Source: Ziziphus jujuba (Eukaryota; Streptophyta; Magnoliopsida; Rosales; Rhamnaceae). From it: a DNA stretch of 64,000 bases. Below the pieces are notes generated by a model, which saw only the letters and a program-made list of their open reading frames with translations, had not been told where the DNA came from and did no database searches. The stretch lies in NCBI RefSeq assembly GCF_031755915.1, contig NC_083387.1, positions 26,477,001-26,541,000 on the forward strand, in the 5' to 3' direction. Position numbers and translations under genes: made by a program. Below, piece after piece: positions 36,425-47,796 of this stretch (position 1 is its first letter; each line of letters starts with the position of its first letter).

Positions 36425-39384
36425 TCAGCTCAACCCCAAATAATCCGCCACAATTTTCCACTTCATTTTCGAAGCCCCGTTCAAATATTCTTCTTCCATT
36501 GAGTAATTGGTTTTTTTAGAGCCTCCATCACGACAACTAAAAATGGCATGTCTATCACATATGTCACGATATTCCTTATACTTCTTCAGCTTAGCTTCTA
36601 ATTTTGCAATATTATGTTCTAGATCTAAAATCTTTTGGTTTATTTTTGTCTTGATAGCATCTCTATTTGTTCGAAAACCAATATAAGCATGTACAAGTTG
36701 TTCAAGAGCAGAATTGATAAACTCAACTTTAAATCCTTTAGATTTCAATAATCGGAGGCAAGAATACCAATCTCCAAGAAGATTTTCAGTTACATCAACA
36801 AGCATTATTCTTGACATGCCATGTAAGAGTCTACATAAAAGGAAGTAAATAAGACTTTTAGTATCTGGCTTAAGCTTACTTGTTTTTTGATCATCACCAC
36901 TAATATCTCCATACTTGGCAAGTAGATGTTTAAGAACATGAGCCAAATTCCAAGGTATCTTATAATATCCAACATTCACAAGCTCCAATCTCAACTCTTT
37001 GAGCGTTACTTTACTCCACCTTGTAGGATAATCGAAGTTGTTAAGCTTATTAAGGAGCTCTTCAAAACTCTTATCGGAGGAAAACTCTTGGATTCTTTTT
37101 TCAATTTGTTGATCTTCATCATCTTCTCCTTTAGCTAAATTGCTTTTTTGATCTACAATGTATCTATTTTTTTCGATTAACAAATACATTATGCACAACC
37201 CTCTCCGGTACTTTTCACTTTCGCTAATTCCCTCTATCTCATTGTTAACTTCGTTTTCCTCTTCCTCGTCTATCCTAAATTCCAAATTAGCATCAACACC
37301 CAAATCCTTTTCTGCTGAAAGAATAATAGATAACAATATAGGTTTCTGCTTCTCTTTCTCTTTTGACTCTTCAATGTTCCTTCTTTCATTCTCAAGCATT
37401 GTATCATCATGGTGATCTGTTTTTGTAACCAACTTCATTTGTTTCACAATCCGAAGATCGACATCTCTACAATCTCCCTGTAGTGCACGTACAACCTGAA
37501 TCATATATAAATATTGAAATCTTTTAAAAAATATATCTAGCATCAGTTTGTATATATCTATATAATAAATAAAAAAATAACAGTAGGAAAGGACAAAGCA
37601 TTTAAATTGATTGTGTCTATATACTTTGTTTAATAGTCTTATTGATTAAACAAACGTGAAAGTTGATTATGAATTTATTATCTCTTCTGTAACAGTCGTC
37701 TAATTAAAGTATTTTTCTTCCAGGGAAAAAAAAAAAGAAAAAAAAAGTGAACCTCCTTTTGCATGCCGGTCTATCTAAAGTAAATTAATTTAAAAAAATA
37801 AGAAGTACTTAATTATATTTTACTTTTTGGACATGAATAAAAAGCATTGGTTAATGAACAAACTAGTTGGCGTGCAAATTATTAAAGATAATTAAATAAC
37901 TTTCAATTCATTCAAGCTTTAACACAAAATTACTTGTGTGCATCGTGGTAGTTCTTATACTTTTATCCTGTTTGTAATGCATGATTGGAGTGGATTAGAC
38001 TAAACCACTAGAAGTCCTGTCTAACAACATCTGGCTAAATTTTAAATACTCCAACAAATATATATATATATATATATTAGGGGTTCGAATTTGATATTCT
38101 AATCAATAACCCAATTTTAATGTGCCCTGTTTAAATTTTTATCAATATTTTATTGACTGTTTAGTTAATATTAAATTCATGAATTAATAAAAATATGAAT
38201 ACCAATAATATATAAAGCATAGATTTGTTAAATATTTATTTATAAAAATCAATTACGAATAAACACTTGCTTACCTCAGATAACACACAATGGACATGAG
38301 CAATATATTTGCACTGTTCACAATAGTATACACAAATTCGTGGATCTCTTTCCGTCTCGCAAGCATCACAATAGTTTTCACCCGAATAATCTTCAACGAT
38401 TGACTCAAAAAGTATAAGTGGATGAAGATGACAATTATGCTTAATGACACATGGCAATGGACCGCAAAGCAAATGCACGCTGAAGTTACAATTTTCACAA
38501 AAAAATAAGTAACGTTCAGTATGGACAAGTTCATTAGGGGCACTCACCAATGGCTGACAATAGGTATAAGAGGCACTGCAACATCTAATGGTGTCATCTT
38601 TATAAGCTAATTTGTCTACAAGATATAGGAGGTGATTGTGACCTTGATACATTATAGTTGGTCTCGAAGACAAGCATCTTACACACACATAAAAGTGGCA
38701 TAGAGGACAAGCAAAGATGAAGTTGACACATGTTTTGTCACATAAATGGCATCTAGTATTGTCTGCATTTGCCCCAACTACTTTAAGAATCAAAGAATGC
38801 TTTAGATGAAAGGGATGCCTTAGCTTAGAAGGTAACTCAAGACATGATTTGTGAAAGAAATATTTGCATATTTTGCAACTATAGGCTTGACTAGTGCTAC
38901 TTGATAAAGATAACTCACATAAATAGCACTTGATCATAGCTTCATCTACATCATATTTCTTGACCCCTAAAACTTCCATCGGTTGCTTATGACAAAAAGG
39001 TTGATCCCAACCCTTGTCTTTGTTTTCACATGTTGCAGTGGGCGTTCTTAGAACACAATATATACAGACAACAGATTTGCAACCATGACACACGTAAAAG
39101 AAGGAACTATCGAATTTCGTGTTACAAATTCTACACCGGAGGCCAAATCGCTTAACATCAGAAGAAATCAGACGTAAATAATCATGAGGATGAAAAGGGT
39201 GTTCGATCTCGCGCAAGAATGGTACAGCACATGGAAAGTGAAGGTAATAGTTGCACTCAAGACAGGCATAGTGAATTGCATCCAAGATGTCGTCAGAGCA
39301 TATGTGACAAACACCTTCAATGAAAATATCAGATCCCTTGAACAGGACCAATGGATGCTCATGACCTGGATGTTGTATCTCCAT
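36425..39384 (-). CDS. DC1 zinc-finger protein with unrecognised C-terminal domain (copy A)
   Basis: Two exons: 39384-38275 (370 codons, starting MEIQHPGHEHPLVL) and 37495-36425, joined in phase 0, for about 726 residues. Exon 1 has about six DC1 (C1-like Cys/His) domains with repeated CxxC...HxxC ligands, such as CLECNYYLHFPCA and CEQCKYIAHVHCV. Plant DC1 proteins are thought to bind zinc, and some act in stress or defence signalling. Exon 2 begins VVRALQGDCRDVDLRIV, then an acidic linker, then a mostly helical part with PTRWSKVT, YGDISGDD, LLGDWYSC and KSKGFKVEFI, and a coiled coil near the end. I do not recognise that domain. An upstream in-frame start at 39441 is possible, but the chosen Met matches copy B. 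No defect seen. Confidence 0.85.
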
Positions 39385-40565
39385 TTTTCTCTGATTTACC
39401 TCACCAAAGTTAAGAACATAAAAATTAAGGTCCATTTTCAAAATTGGTAAACAAAGTGAGAAATGAGCTGCTGGTTTGAAATGCGATGAAGGAACAAAGG
39501 CATGCTCATGATGAAATGGTGTATATATATATATATATATATATTCCTCACCTTGCGTTTTACATGTCTTTCACTTAAAACATGGTGTTAGGGATAGAGT
39601 GAGGAGGAGTTAAGGAATATGATATGGGATAAGATAACAGCAAAGAGCCCCAAAGGAAAACCATGGGGTTGATATTAGAATCTTTTTGGTTATATATATA
39701 TATTATATTTTAATTATATAGAGAGTAATGTTCTATTGAAAACATATTCTCAATATAAAATAGGAACATATTAACATGTTAAATGCCAAGAATATCAATT
39801 TCAACAATTGTCACATTAAAAGAATATCTCTGGATTAATCTACATTTCCCTCCTTTAAATCCATTTAAAAATGATTTCCAAAAATTACTCTTTTTTTTGA
39901 ATTTTTTTTATAAATTGGTTTCTTGAAAATCACAAATAAGTAATTTTTCATAAACAAAATCTCTCTTAAAAATGAGTTCATATATATATATATATATATA
40001 TCAAAAAGTGCATGCTTTAATCTTTCCAAAAATGATTTAGACATTTTATAATCATTCACAAATGAGCACTCAGTATATGTTTTTAATTTTACAAAGTTAT
40101 ATTACTAGCAATCAGGTTTGGAGCAGAAAACATCTTCCTCAATTTGTATGTCCAAAACTAGAAAAGTTATCTTACTAAATAATTCGAACTAACAATTTTT
40201 GATAGAGACGGAACTGATAAGAATCAGTTATTTATATATATTGGCTATTATTATTTTACTAAATACTATGAAGCAAAAGAGATGGAAGAGATATGAACAT
40301 GGAAGAATAAATAGAGATATTTTAATGCCTTCTATGAGGACGTATGGCGAGGAAAGCGATTGTCTGCATGCTTTTAAACAATGTCGTCGTATTGTAATTT
40401 TTTTATTATTTTCTCTTTTTCAGTGTCCAGTGCTTGTTATTATAAGGCTGAATTAGGAGGATGCTTATGGCATCGGGGTGTTAAAATCTGTCATGGCCAG
40501 ATGAAATTGATAACAGAAAAGGGGCAATTAATTAAAAAGTCAACTTAACAAAGAAATGTATATCT

Positions 40566-40611
<46 letters not shown>

Positions 40612-41414
40612 ACTTAGAGAAGATCTATCCTTTTTATAATGCGCCACGTTAGATAACATGTTCCATAATGAAGATCTTTTACAATACAATATATTGTTTT
40701 ACGTTAAAACCTAATCTTCTTTATAACAAAGATTGCAAAAACATAATACTATTATAGGCACCAGCTATTTAACATAAACTGCTGGGGAGTATCTAAAAAT
40801 GTAAGCACATTAATTAGTTAGACAAGAAAATTAATTACATTTGAATACCATTTCATTTTTAAAGTTTTACAATTTAGGTTATTAACTTTTAAAGGTAGTT
40901 ATATAAATTTTTTATTTTTTAATTTGATGCAAATTAATTTAATCTACAATTTGGTCAAAAAAATTGTTAACCTTCCATCTACCAATTTGTTTCTATAATA
41001 GAATTGAAAGCGGGAGAATATGTGAAGAAAGAAAAGAAGCAGTTAGATAAAATTGTTATCAATTTGTTATTCCAAATTGAATATTGAATCAATATGTAAC
41101 AAGTAAAAAAAATCAAAGATTGAAAATTAAAAGTCTAACTTATTAAACTTTTAAAATCCAAGATACCAAAATGCAATAATTTTAAATAAAAATGTAAACA
41201 AAATTATCAAAAAGGGTAAAACAATAATTTTTTTATTATTGTTAAGAAAGCACGTTAATTAGTTAGAGAAAAAAAATTATTATTATTATTTTTCAATTCT
41301 AGTAATTTAGGCTTTTGTGGAAACGGGGCAGGAGAAGCTGAAAAAAATACTGGGCAAGTTTTTGTTTTAATTTTAATTTTTGCTTTTGTCGATGTATACA
41401 TATATATATATATA
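39385..41414. other. Intergenic between DC1 copy A and FAR1-type MULE
   Basis: Upstream region of DC1 copy A. Several (TA)n runs occur (39523-39542, 39978-39999, 40570-40606, 41398-41413). An 85-codon frame at 40199-40456 has no recognisable motif. Confidence 0.5.
40570..40606. repeat. (TA)n microsatellite
   Basis: About 18 TA dinucleotides. Confidence 0.9.
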
Positions 41415-42828
41415 GAGAATTGCTATGAAGTGAGATTTCTCACACGGTATAAAGTAAGATGCCGTTACTCTTAACCCCCGTTTGATTTGCACTGTACATT
41501 TATTTTGAAAAAAAAAAACTTGCTGTTGCTTTGCCTGGGTTAAATGAAACGGAGCGTGGCACCTATTTTCAAAAAAAAAAAAAAAAAAAAAAAAACAGAA
41601 CACGAAACTGCAGAGAAGAGAAGCTCCCGCACCTCCAGCTCCAGATCCAGAATCCCTAAACCAGCAGCAGCTCAAGCTCACTCTCGTTCTTCTCTGCCGC
41701 CAGGGTGCTCCTCTTTGCCGCCCAACACCTCCAGCAGCCACCCTGCACCTCCAGCAACACAGCCGCTTTCAGGTTCGTTCCTTCTCTTCCTCTCTCATTC
41801 TGTAATTTTTGGGTATCATCAAACCGATTATACCAAAAGAAAGAATGCTTAGCAGATACGCAAACAATTGATATTGGTTTTGTGCTCTTTTGATCTTTAT
41901 AGAAAATGCAAGTTCTATTTATGATTTTTTATTTTCTGCAATTTATTTATGACACTTTGTCTTTTTTTTTTTTTTTTTTTTTTAAATTTGGGGCGGTAGG
42001 GGGAAGTTTATGTTACTTGATAGTTGATGCATTCTTACTTTTGTGAATAACCAGTTAGTCTTGACTCCGATAGGTGGTTATATATTCCATTACTTAATCT
42101 TATTTGTTAATTTTTTCTTTTCCTAGTAATTTCATTTTTACCATCTCTGAGTTAAAAGGAAGAGACATATTTGATCTCTGTTACGGTATAACCTCTGCTA
42201 TATTTTATTTTCTGATTGTAATTATTGCTTAATAAGACTTTACAAGAGTTGGTTTTATAAATTTGTCCTGATGCATTACTATATTTCTGTTCTAAGTAAT
42301 TGGGATATGGAACTGCATAAAAGTTTTTCTGTCCTGTAGGTTGGGCGTCTCAACTGCATTCAAATATTGTGCATTCTGCTTCTCTTCACATCAGCTTTGT
42401 TGTTGCAACAATTTTTTTTGAGCTGCATTGCTGCTTATTGTTGTAGTCTTGTGTTGAACAAAATAGTCTTCTGCAGCTTGCTTGGTGCAAAATAATGTCG
42501 GATTATACATGAATGCAAAAGAATGTTTGATAATTGCAGTGAATATAATTGATGCATTTATTGTATGGTTGTTTTTCCATCTGTGTGAGTATAACAGTTC
42601 AAGTACAGAGATCTGTGGGCGAATGGTCTATGCGTTGGGTATAAGCTCCTTGTTGATTTTGAATATAGGTCATTTTATAATGTGAAGTGATTGCTGTTAA
42701 GTTGGATAACAGTATATAGAAATTTAGGTGTTTCTGTATTTGTATTATGTTCTAGCCCCTTCATTTGAGGAGCTAGTTTAATGATTTGTCCTGGTGTTGC
42801 TGGTTATGTTTTCAGTTAATTATAATTG
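41415..42828 (+). repeat. Left long inverted arm of FAR1-type MULE
   Basis: Matches the reverse complement of 50968-52132 over most of its length, including a 67-codon frame (42482-42685) that has a near-identical copy at 51304-51101. That frame carries no known motif and is probably fortuitous. Confidence 0.85.
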
Positions 42829-43450
42829 TTGTTTAATTTGTCTAAAAGGGTTTTTCTGCAGGTTATGTTTTTTTCTTTTCAACTATTATTGCAAGGTGGG
42901 GATTGACATTTTTATCTGACCCCAGTTATTTTTGAGCAAATAATTTCTATTTAGTTTTCTTATTAATTCTTTAATTCCTTTGATACATATTTTCTGTTTT
43001 TGTTTATGGTTAATTTGATTCACCTGGAATGACGGGAGATGTGATGATAGCTTCTGACGCCCAGTTTTACTTGCATGGTTGATGTAATATGGTGTATTTC
43101 AATGATAATGATTATCTGATCTCTTCGGTTTTTGAACTTTCTCGTAGTTTTGTTTGAAGTTTTCTCTAGTTTTTAACTCTTTTTACTTCCAGTGTGTTTT
43201 AGTTAGTAATATGCAGCATGATATGAGAATGAATGCCCATCAGTTCTGCAGTTGAATGATGTATATTGGCATGCAGTACCATGTCATATCTATTGCATAT
43301 TTACGCTATATTACTTAACTTATATTCTATTTTTTTTTTTTTTTTTTTTTTTTTTGCTACTGGATCTTCAATCTTGCCCCATGATGATATGTGAATTGGT
43401 ATCCCCTTGACTGATAAAATTAGCTGGTAACTTGTACTGCATTGGTTGTT
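42829..43450. other. Inner flank of left MULE arm
   Basis: T-rich DNA with no coding frame, ending at the TTGTT duplication (43446-43450) of the solo LTR. Confidence 0.5.
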
Positions 43451-46321
43451 TGTCAGGACCCGTCCAGAATTCCTTCCCCGGAACCCTAGACAAGCCCTGA
43501 TCCCAGGGAAATACCACCGGACCTTCCAACGGAAAATCCGGCAGCACCTCCCCTAAGGGATTTACTTACCACAAATTTACCTGCACTGAAAACACACTTC
43601 AAAAATATCCCCTTATTCCTCCCACAATACTACAAATTGTTCCACAAATTGTAGCACTTCAAAATAAATACAGTAATCCAGTGCAAGATAAATACAACAA
43701 GAGTGAAAGAAATATTACAACTGCAATAAAAGAATAAACGGGTACTGCCGAACTAAAACAGCGACGAAGATCAAGTCCGCTCCGAATGAACACCGACAAC
43801 CTGGTACCTAGAGGAACGAAATTTAAGAGTGTGAGATGCTAATCATCTCAGTGAGCGACCCTACTACTATACAATATAATACCACAGTAATAGGTATATA
43901 AATAATAATTATTTGGAAATAATATTTTCTCTCAAAACCCTTACAATTCTCTCAGTTGGAAAGGTTCCCCTTTTAAAACATTTTCACAAAACCCATTATT
44001 CATATTCCCCGAAAACCAAGACATCAAATAAATATCCGAACAGTAATAATTATATTTTAACTCCAATACAGTTTTAAAACATTTTATTTTTAAAACACAG
44101 TTCTGAAAATCAGTTGATGCACCCACTATATACCAGTGGCGCCAACAGTGCCCAGCGTCCCAAGGTACCGCCACACAGGAGGTTATAGAAAGAAACCAGC
44201 ATACGGTCGCGTGGCGTCCCACTGCGCCGCTGCTAACCTGGTGTCCCGGCCATGGGGGGGTGGCCACCCTCATCCGATGGCAACCACAGGACACCCTCAT
44301 AATATCAACCGCGCGCTAATCACACCCACCTGCGCGCTAATCACATCACCTGCGCGCTAATCACACCCACCTGCGCGCTAATCACAACCGTGTGCACACT
44401 AACCATATCACATATAAACAGAACACCAGTACGTGCACGGTGCATCTAAAAATCATAAAATTCACATATTTAATTTGTATATCAAAACTCACATTTTGCA
44501 TAAATAGAGCGGGTATAATCCATCCGCTTGAACCCGGAAATTCTCCGTAATTTCTTTATAATCAACACCATAAATTCCATGATTTTCAAATCCACCAACT
44601 CCCAAATCCACCAATTCAAATATCCACATTTTTCCAAGCATAAATAATTTCTCGAAATATCATAATCAAATCTCATAATATTCCATGGGCATATTTTATA
44701 AAAATTGAAATCACCAACATAACCAAATATTTTCCTTGAAATATTTGAAAATCAAATCGTGCCCAATTTACCATTAAAACCACACCAATTTCAAAATCCT
44801 CAAAACCATAAAATAATTTCACATGGCATAAATTTGTAAAATGCACATTTTCTTAAATCCAATAAATTCATAAATAATTCCACAATAAATCCAATAAATA
44901 TTTGGCACATAGAAATTAAATTCCAAATATTTAAATCACACACATACTATATTCACAAATTAAATTCTCCAAAATTAATTTGAAGGTGGGTCACTCACCT
45001 GAAGCACACAATTAACCCACGATCCACTACGGGATCAATTTCACGACTCATTGGTGCTCCTAGAACAAAATTCACAGACAGTCAAATAAAATAATATTTT
45101 ATTCGGGTAAATAATACCCGGTATCCGGGGGGTCAAACACAAACGTTAACCAAAATAGGCAAATAATATACCGAATTGAAGCTCGTGGGACGAGGATCAC
45201 AAATCCGGTCTCCATCGACCCCAATTCCGCCGGAGGTGGCCGGAATTTGGTCGGGAAGTTTCGGCCGGTTTTGATCTTGAGGGATCTTTCAAACGGTGGG
45301 GATTTTGGGCAATCTAACCCCGGAAATGGACTCAGAGGGGTCGAAAATAGTGGGATAGAGGTATGGGACGGGCTGGGTTGGTCGGAAACGGCTAGAATCA
45401 CCGGAAAAATTTCCACCCGCCGCCGCGACTTCGCCGGCCCGATCTGGGCGCTTCCGGTGGCGGCTGGCCGGGAAATTTGGTGGCCGAGGTCGCGAGGTGG
45501 CGGGCTTGGACGGTGGCTGGCGCGTGTAGCATTCTGGGGATTGAAATCCGGCGAAACACCGGTCAAACGGGGAGAGGGTGAGAGTGAAAGGAGAGAGAAA
45601 GGGAGAAGAGAAATTCTGCGTTTTTTTGTTGATGGGTCGGGGAAGAGAAGGAAGAAAAGGAAAAAAGAAAAAGACAAAGAAAAAAGAAAAAGGTGTTTTC
45701 CCACTGGGGAAAAGAAAAAGAAAAAGAAAAGGAAAAAGAAAAGAAAAGAAATAAAATAAAATATATATAAAAAAATAATTAAATACTAATATTATTATTT
45801 AAAATAATAATAAAAATAATTTGATTTTACACATGGTTGATATGTGGCATTTCATCATGGTGACACATGGCCACCTTCATTGAGTCACACGTGGCACATC
45901 GTTATGCGTGTAAAAATAATAATAAAATAATACAGTATTTGAAAAACTTTACAGGTCCATAACTTTCAAACCACATGCCCAAATCGGACGTGCCGCCAAT
46001 CTACGGACTCGTATCGATGAGCACTTCACAACCATGCATGAGTCAAAGCTCAACCTTGCATGAATAAAAAGTCAACTCCGGCACCCCTTGGACAGTTTGG
46101 ACCTCAACTTGTTTTGCTCAAAACTTTCAAACCGTAGCTCTGTTTTCAACGTGCTACCAGTCTACGAACTCGTGCCAACGTGTACTTTGTAACGGTACCT
46201 CAGTCAACCTAAAATTTCAACCGGATCAAAAAGTCAACTTTTGACCCCTTCGGTCAACGGTCAACGGTCAACCTCGGTCAACATGCAAAAATTCCGACAT
46301 GGTTCGGGACGGGGTGTTACA
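43451..46321 (-). mobile_element. Solo LTR (2871 bp), same family as 1320-4119
   Basis: On the - strand it starts TGTAACACCCCGTCCC and ends GGACGGGTCCTGACA, flanked by the perfect 5-bp duplication TTGTT (43446-43450 and 46322-46326). No internal region, hence a solo LTR left by LTR-LTR recombination. It contains a minisatellite of TGCGCGCTAATCACA units (about 44310-44395) and, close to its transcriptional 5' end, several TTGACC cores (46225-46285). Open frames within it are not genes. Confidence 0.93.
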
Positions 46322-46416
46322 TTGTTGATCACACAGGCTCCTCTTTGTTAGCAACTTTAATGACTTTGAGGCTTCCTTTTTCCGATAAAGTGGCAGGTAA
46401 CCTGGACTTTGATGAT

Positions 46417-46892
46417 ATGTCAACATCCAATATAAATGAAAGTGCTTGGCAACAAAAGTGTGCTTGTGGTGGTTATATGAAACTGCAGATATCTCGTTCC
46501 GAAAAAAATCCAAATAGAAAATTTTGAAAATGCTATAATAATAAGGTAAATATAAAAATTATATATGATATTGTGTTATGAAATTAGTGGATCAATTATT
46601 TATTCACCATATGAATGTTATGCAGGATGGTAAATATTGTAGAAAGTTTGTATGGGATGATGAAATACATCATACACATGGAAACATGAACAAAACGGAG
46701 ACAGAAATGTTGATTAATGAAATGGTTAGTCTAAATAATAATGTAAGGGAGTTGAATTATACTGCCAAGGGTCTACTTAAAATCTTGACAGAAAAGCAGC
46801 AGCATCAAAGGAAAAGCGACTATGACTGGAGATTTCTAACTGTCATTGTTATAGCTACCATATCAATTTGTTATTTTTATAAGAATATGTAG
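46417..46892 (+). pseudogene. GRF zinc-finger small membrane protein, one stop
   Basis: Exon 1 46417-46545 and exon 2 46626-46892 (AAG/GTAAAT donor, TATGCAG acceptor) encode about 131 codons. The pattern CACGGYMKLQISRSEKNPNR...KCYNNK...CRKFVWDDE matches the GRF zinc finger (CxCG, NPxR, C, C, FxWxD), a DNA- or RNA-binding fold common in small plant proteins. A hydrophobic segment FLTVIVIATISICYF near the C-terminus is likely a membrane anchor, as in many plant GRF proteins. A TGA at 46525-46527 replaces a residue between the NPNRKF and KCYN parts. It lies inside the FAR1-type MULE, so it is either an accessory gene of that element or a captured host gene. Confidence 0.75.
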
Positions 46893-47796
46893 ATTTATTA
46901 GAAATGATATGTAATAATTTGTACTTGAAAGTATGTTTGACAATTATTAGAGGAATTTGAAGCAATGTGTAAAAATTGTAAAAATTGATATGTGTAAAAA
47001 TTGTATTTGATATGTGTAAAAATTATTGAACGGTCATACACTGGCAATCAAATAGCAACTTTTATTTTAAAAACAAACAAACAATTACATAACATAGTTT
47101 ATGAGCCGAAAAATATAAAAGCTATATAACTTAGTTTCCACAAACAAATGCTTACTATCAATATATATGTATATGAAAAATCAGTTTTTATATAATAAGA
47201 TGAACTAACTTTTATATTTTTCAGATTTAAATATATAATAATAAAAATATAATTATAATTTGAATATGAATAATTCTACAGAAGTTGCTTTAAAAACTAC
47301 AAAATGTGACACATTACACATAGGTCCAAAAACCAGCATATGTTTAAATAATCAAAGTGACCAAATTACACATAGTTCTCATACATTACACATAGTTTTC
47401 ATACAACCAGCTTTCAAATTCATATTGATATTCATAATCTCCTATCAATCTTCCTGGTCACATAGCTTCCACGATATGACAATTACGATCTTTTTGCACC
47501 ATGTAAATTTGATCCTACAATAAAAATAACATTATGAGGATTCAAATTACCAGCATAATAAAAAGTTTATGTCTATTCATATAGAAGAAATTACCAGCAT
47601 GAGAAGTTAAGTCATCATCTTCACTTGCCGAATTGGAATTGATGTCTTGGTCATTCGTTGTAGATTTATATGATAAAAAAATAAAATATATATTACAAAG
47701 CTGAAAAATTATATGAATAAAATTATCTTGCATATATAAAATTATTTTTTGCTTAATATATATATATATATATATCTAAGAGAGAATCTCATATAT
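46893..47796. other. MULE interior between GRF and FAR1 relics
   Basis: AT-rich; (TA)n near 47756-47775. The 3' ends of the two convergent genes face each other here. No further gene seen. Confidence 0.5.

Noticed and set aside
42482..42685. 67-codon frame present in both MULE arms
   Set aside because: Conserved only because the arms are duplicates; no motif and no sign of coding constraint visible.
45099..45759. 201-codon and 170-codon opposing frames
   Set aside because: Same LTR family, compositional artefacts; Lys-rich end is a purine tract.
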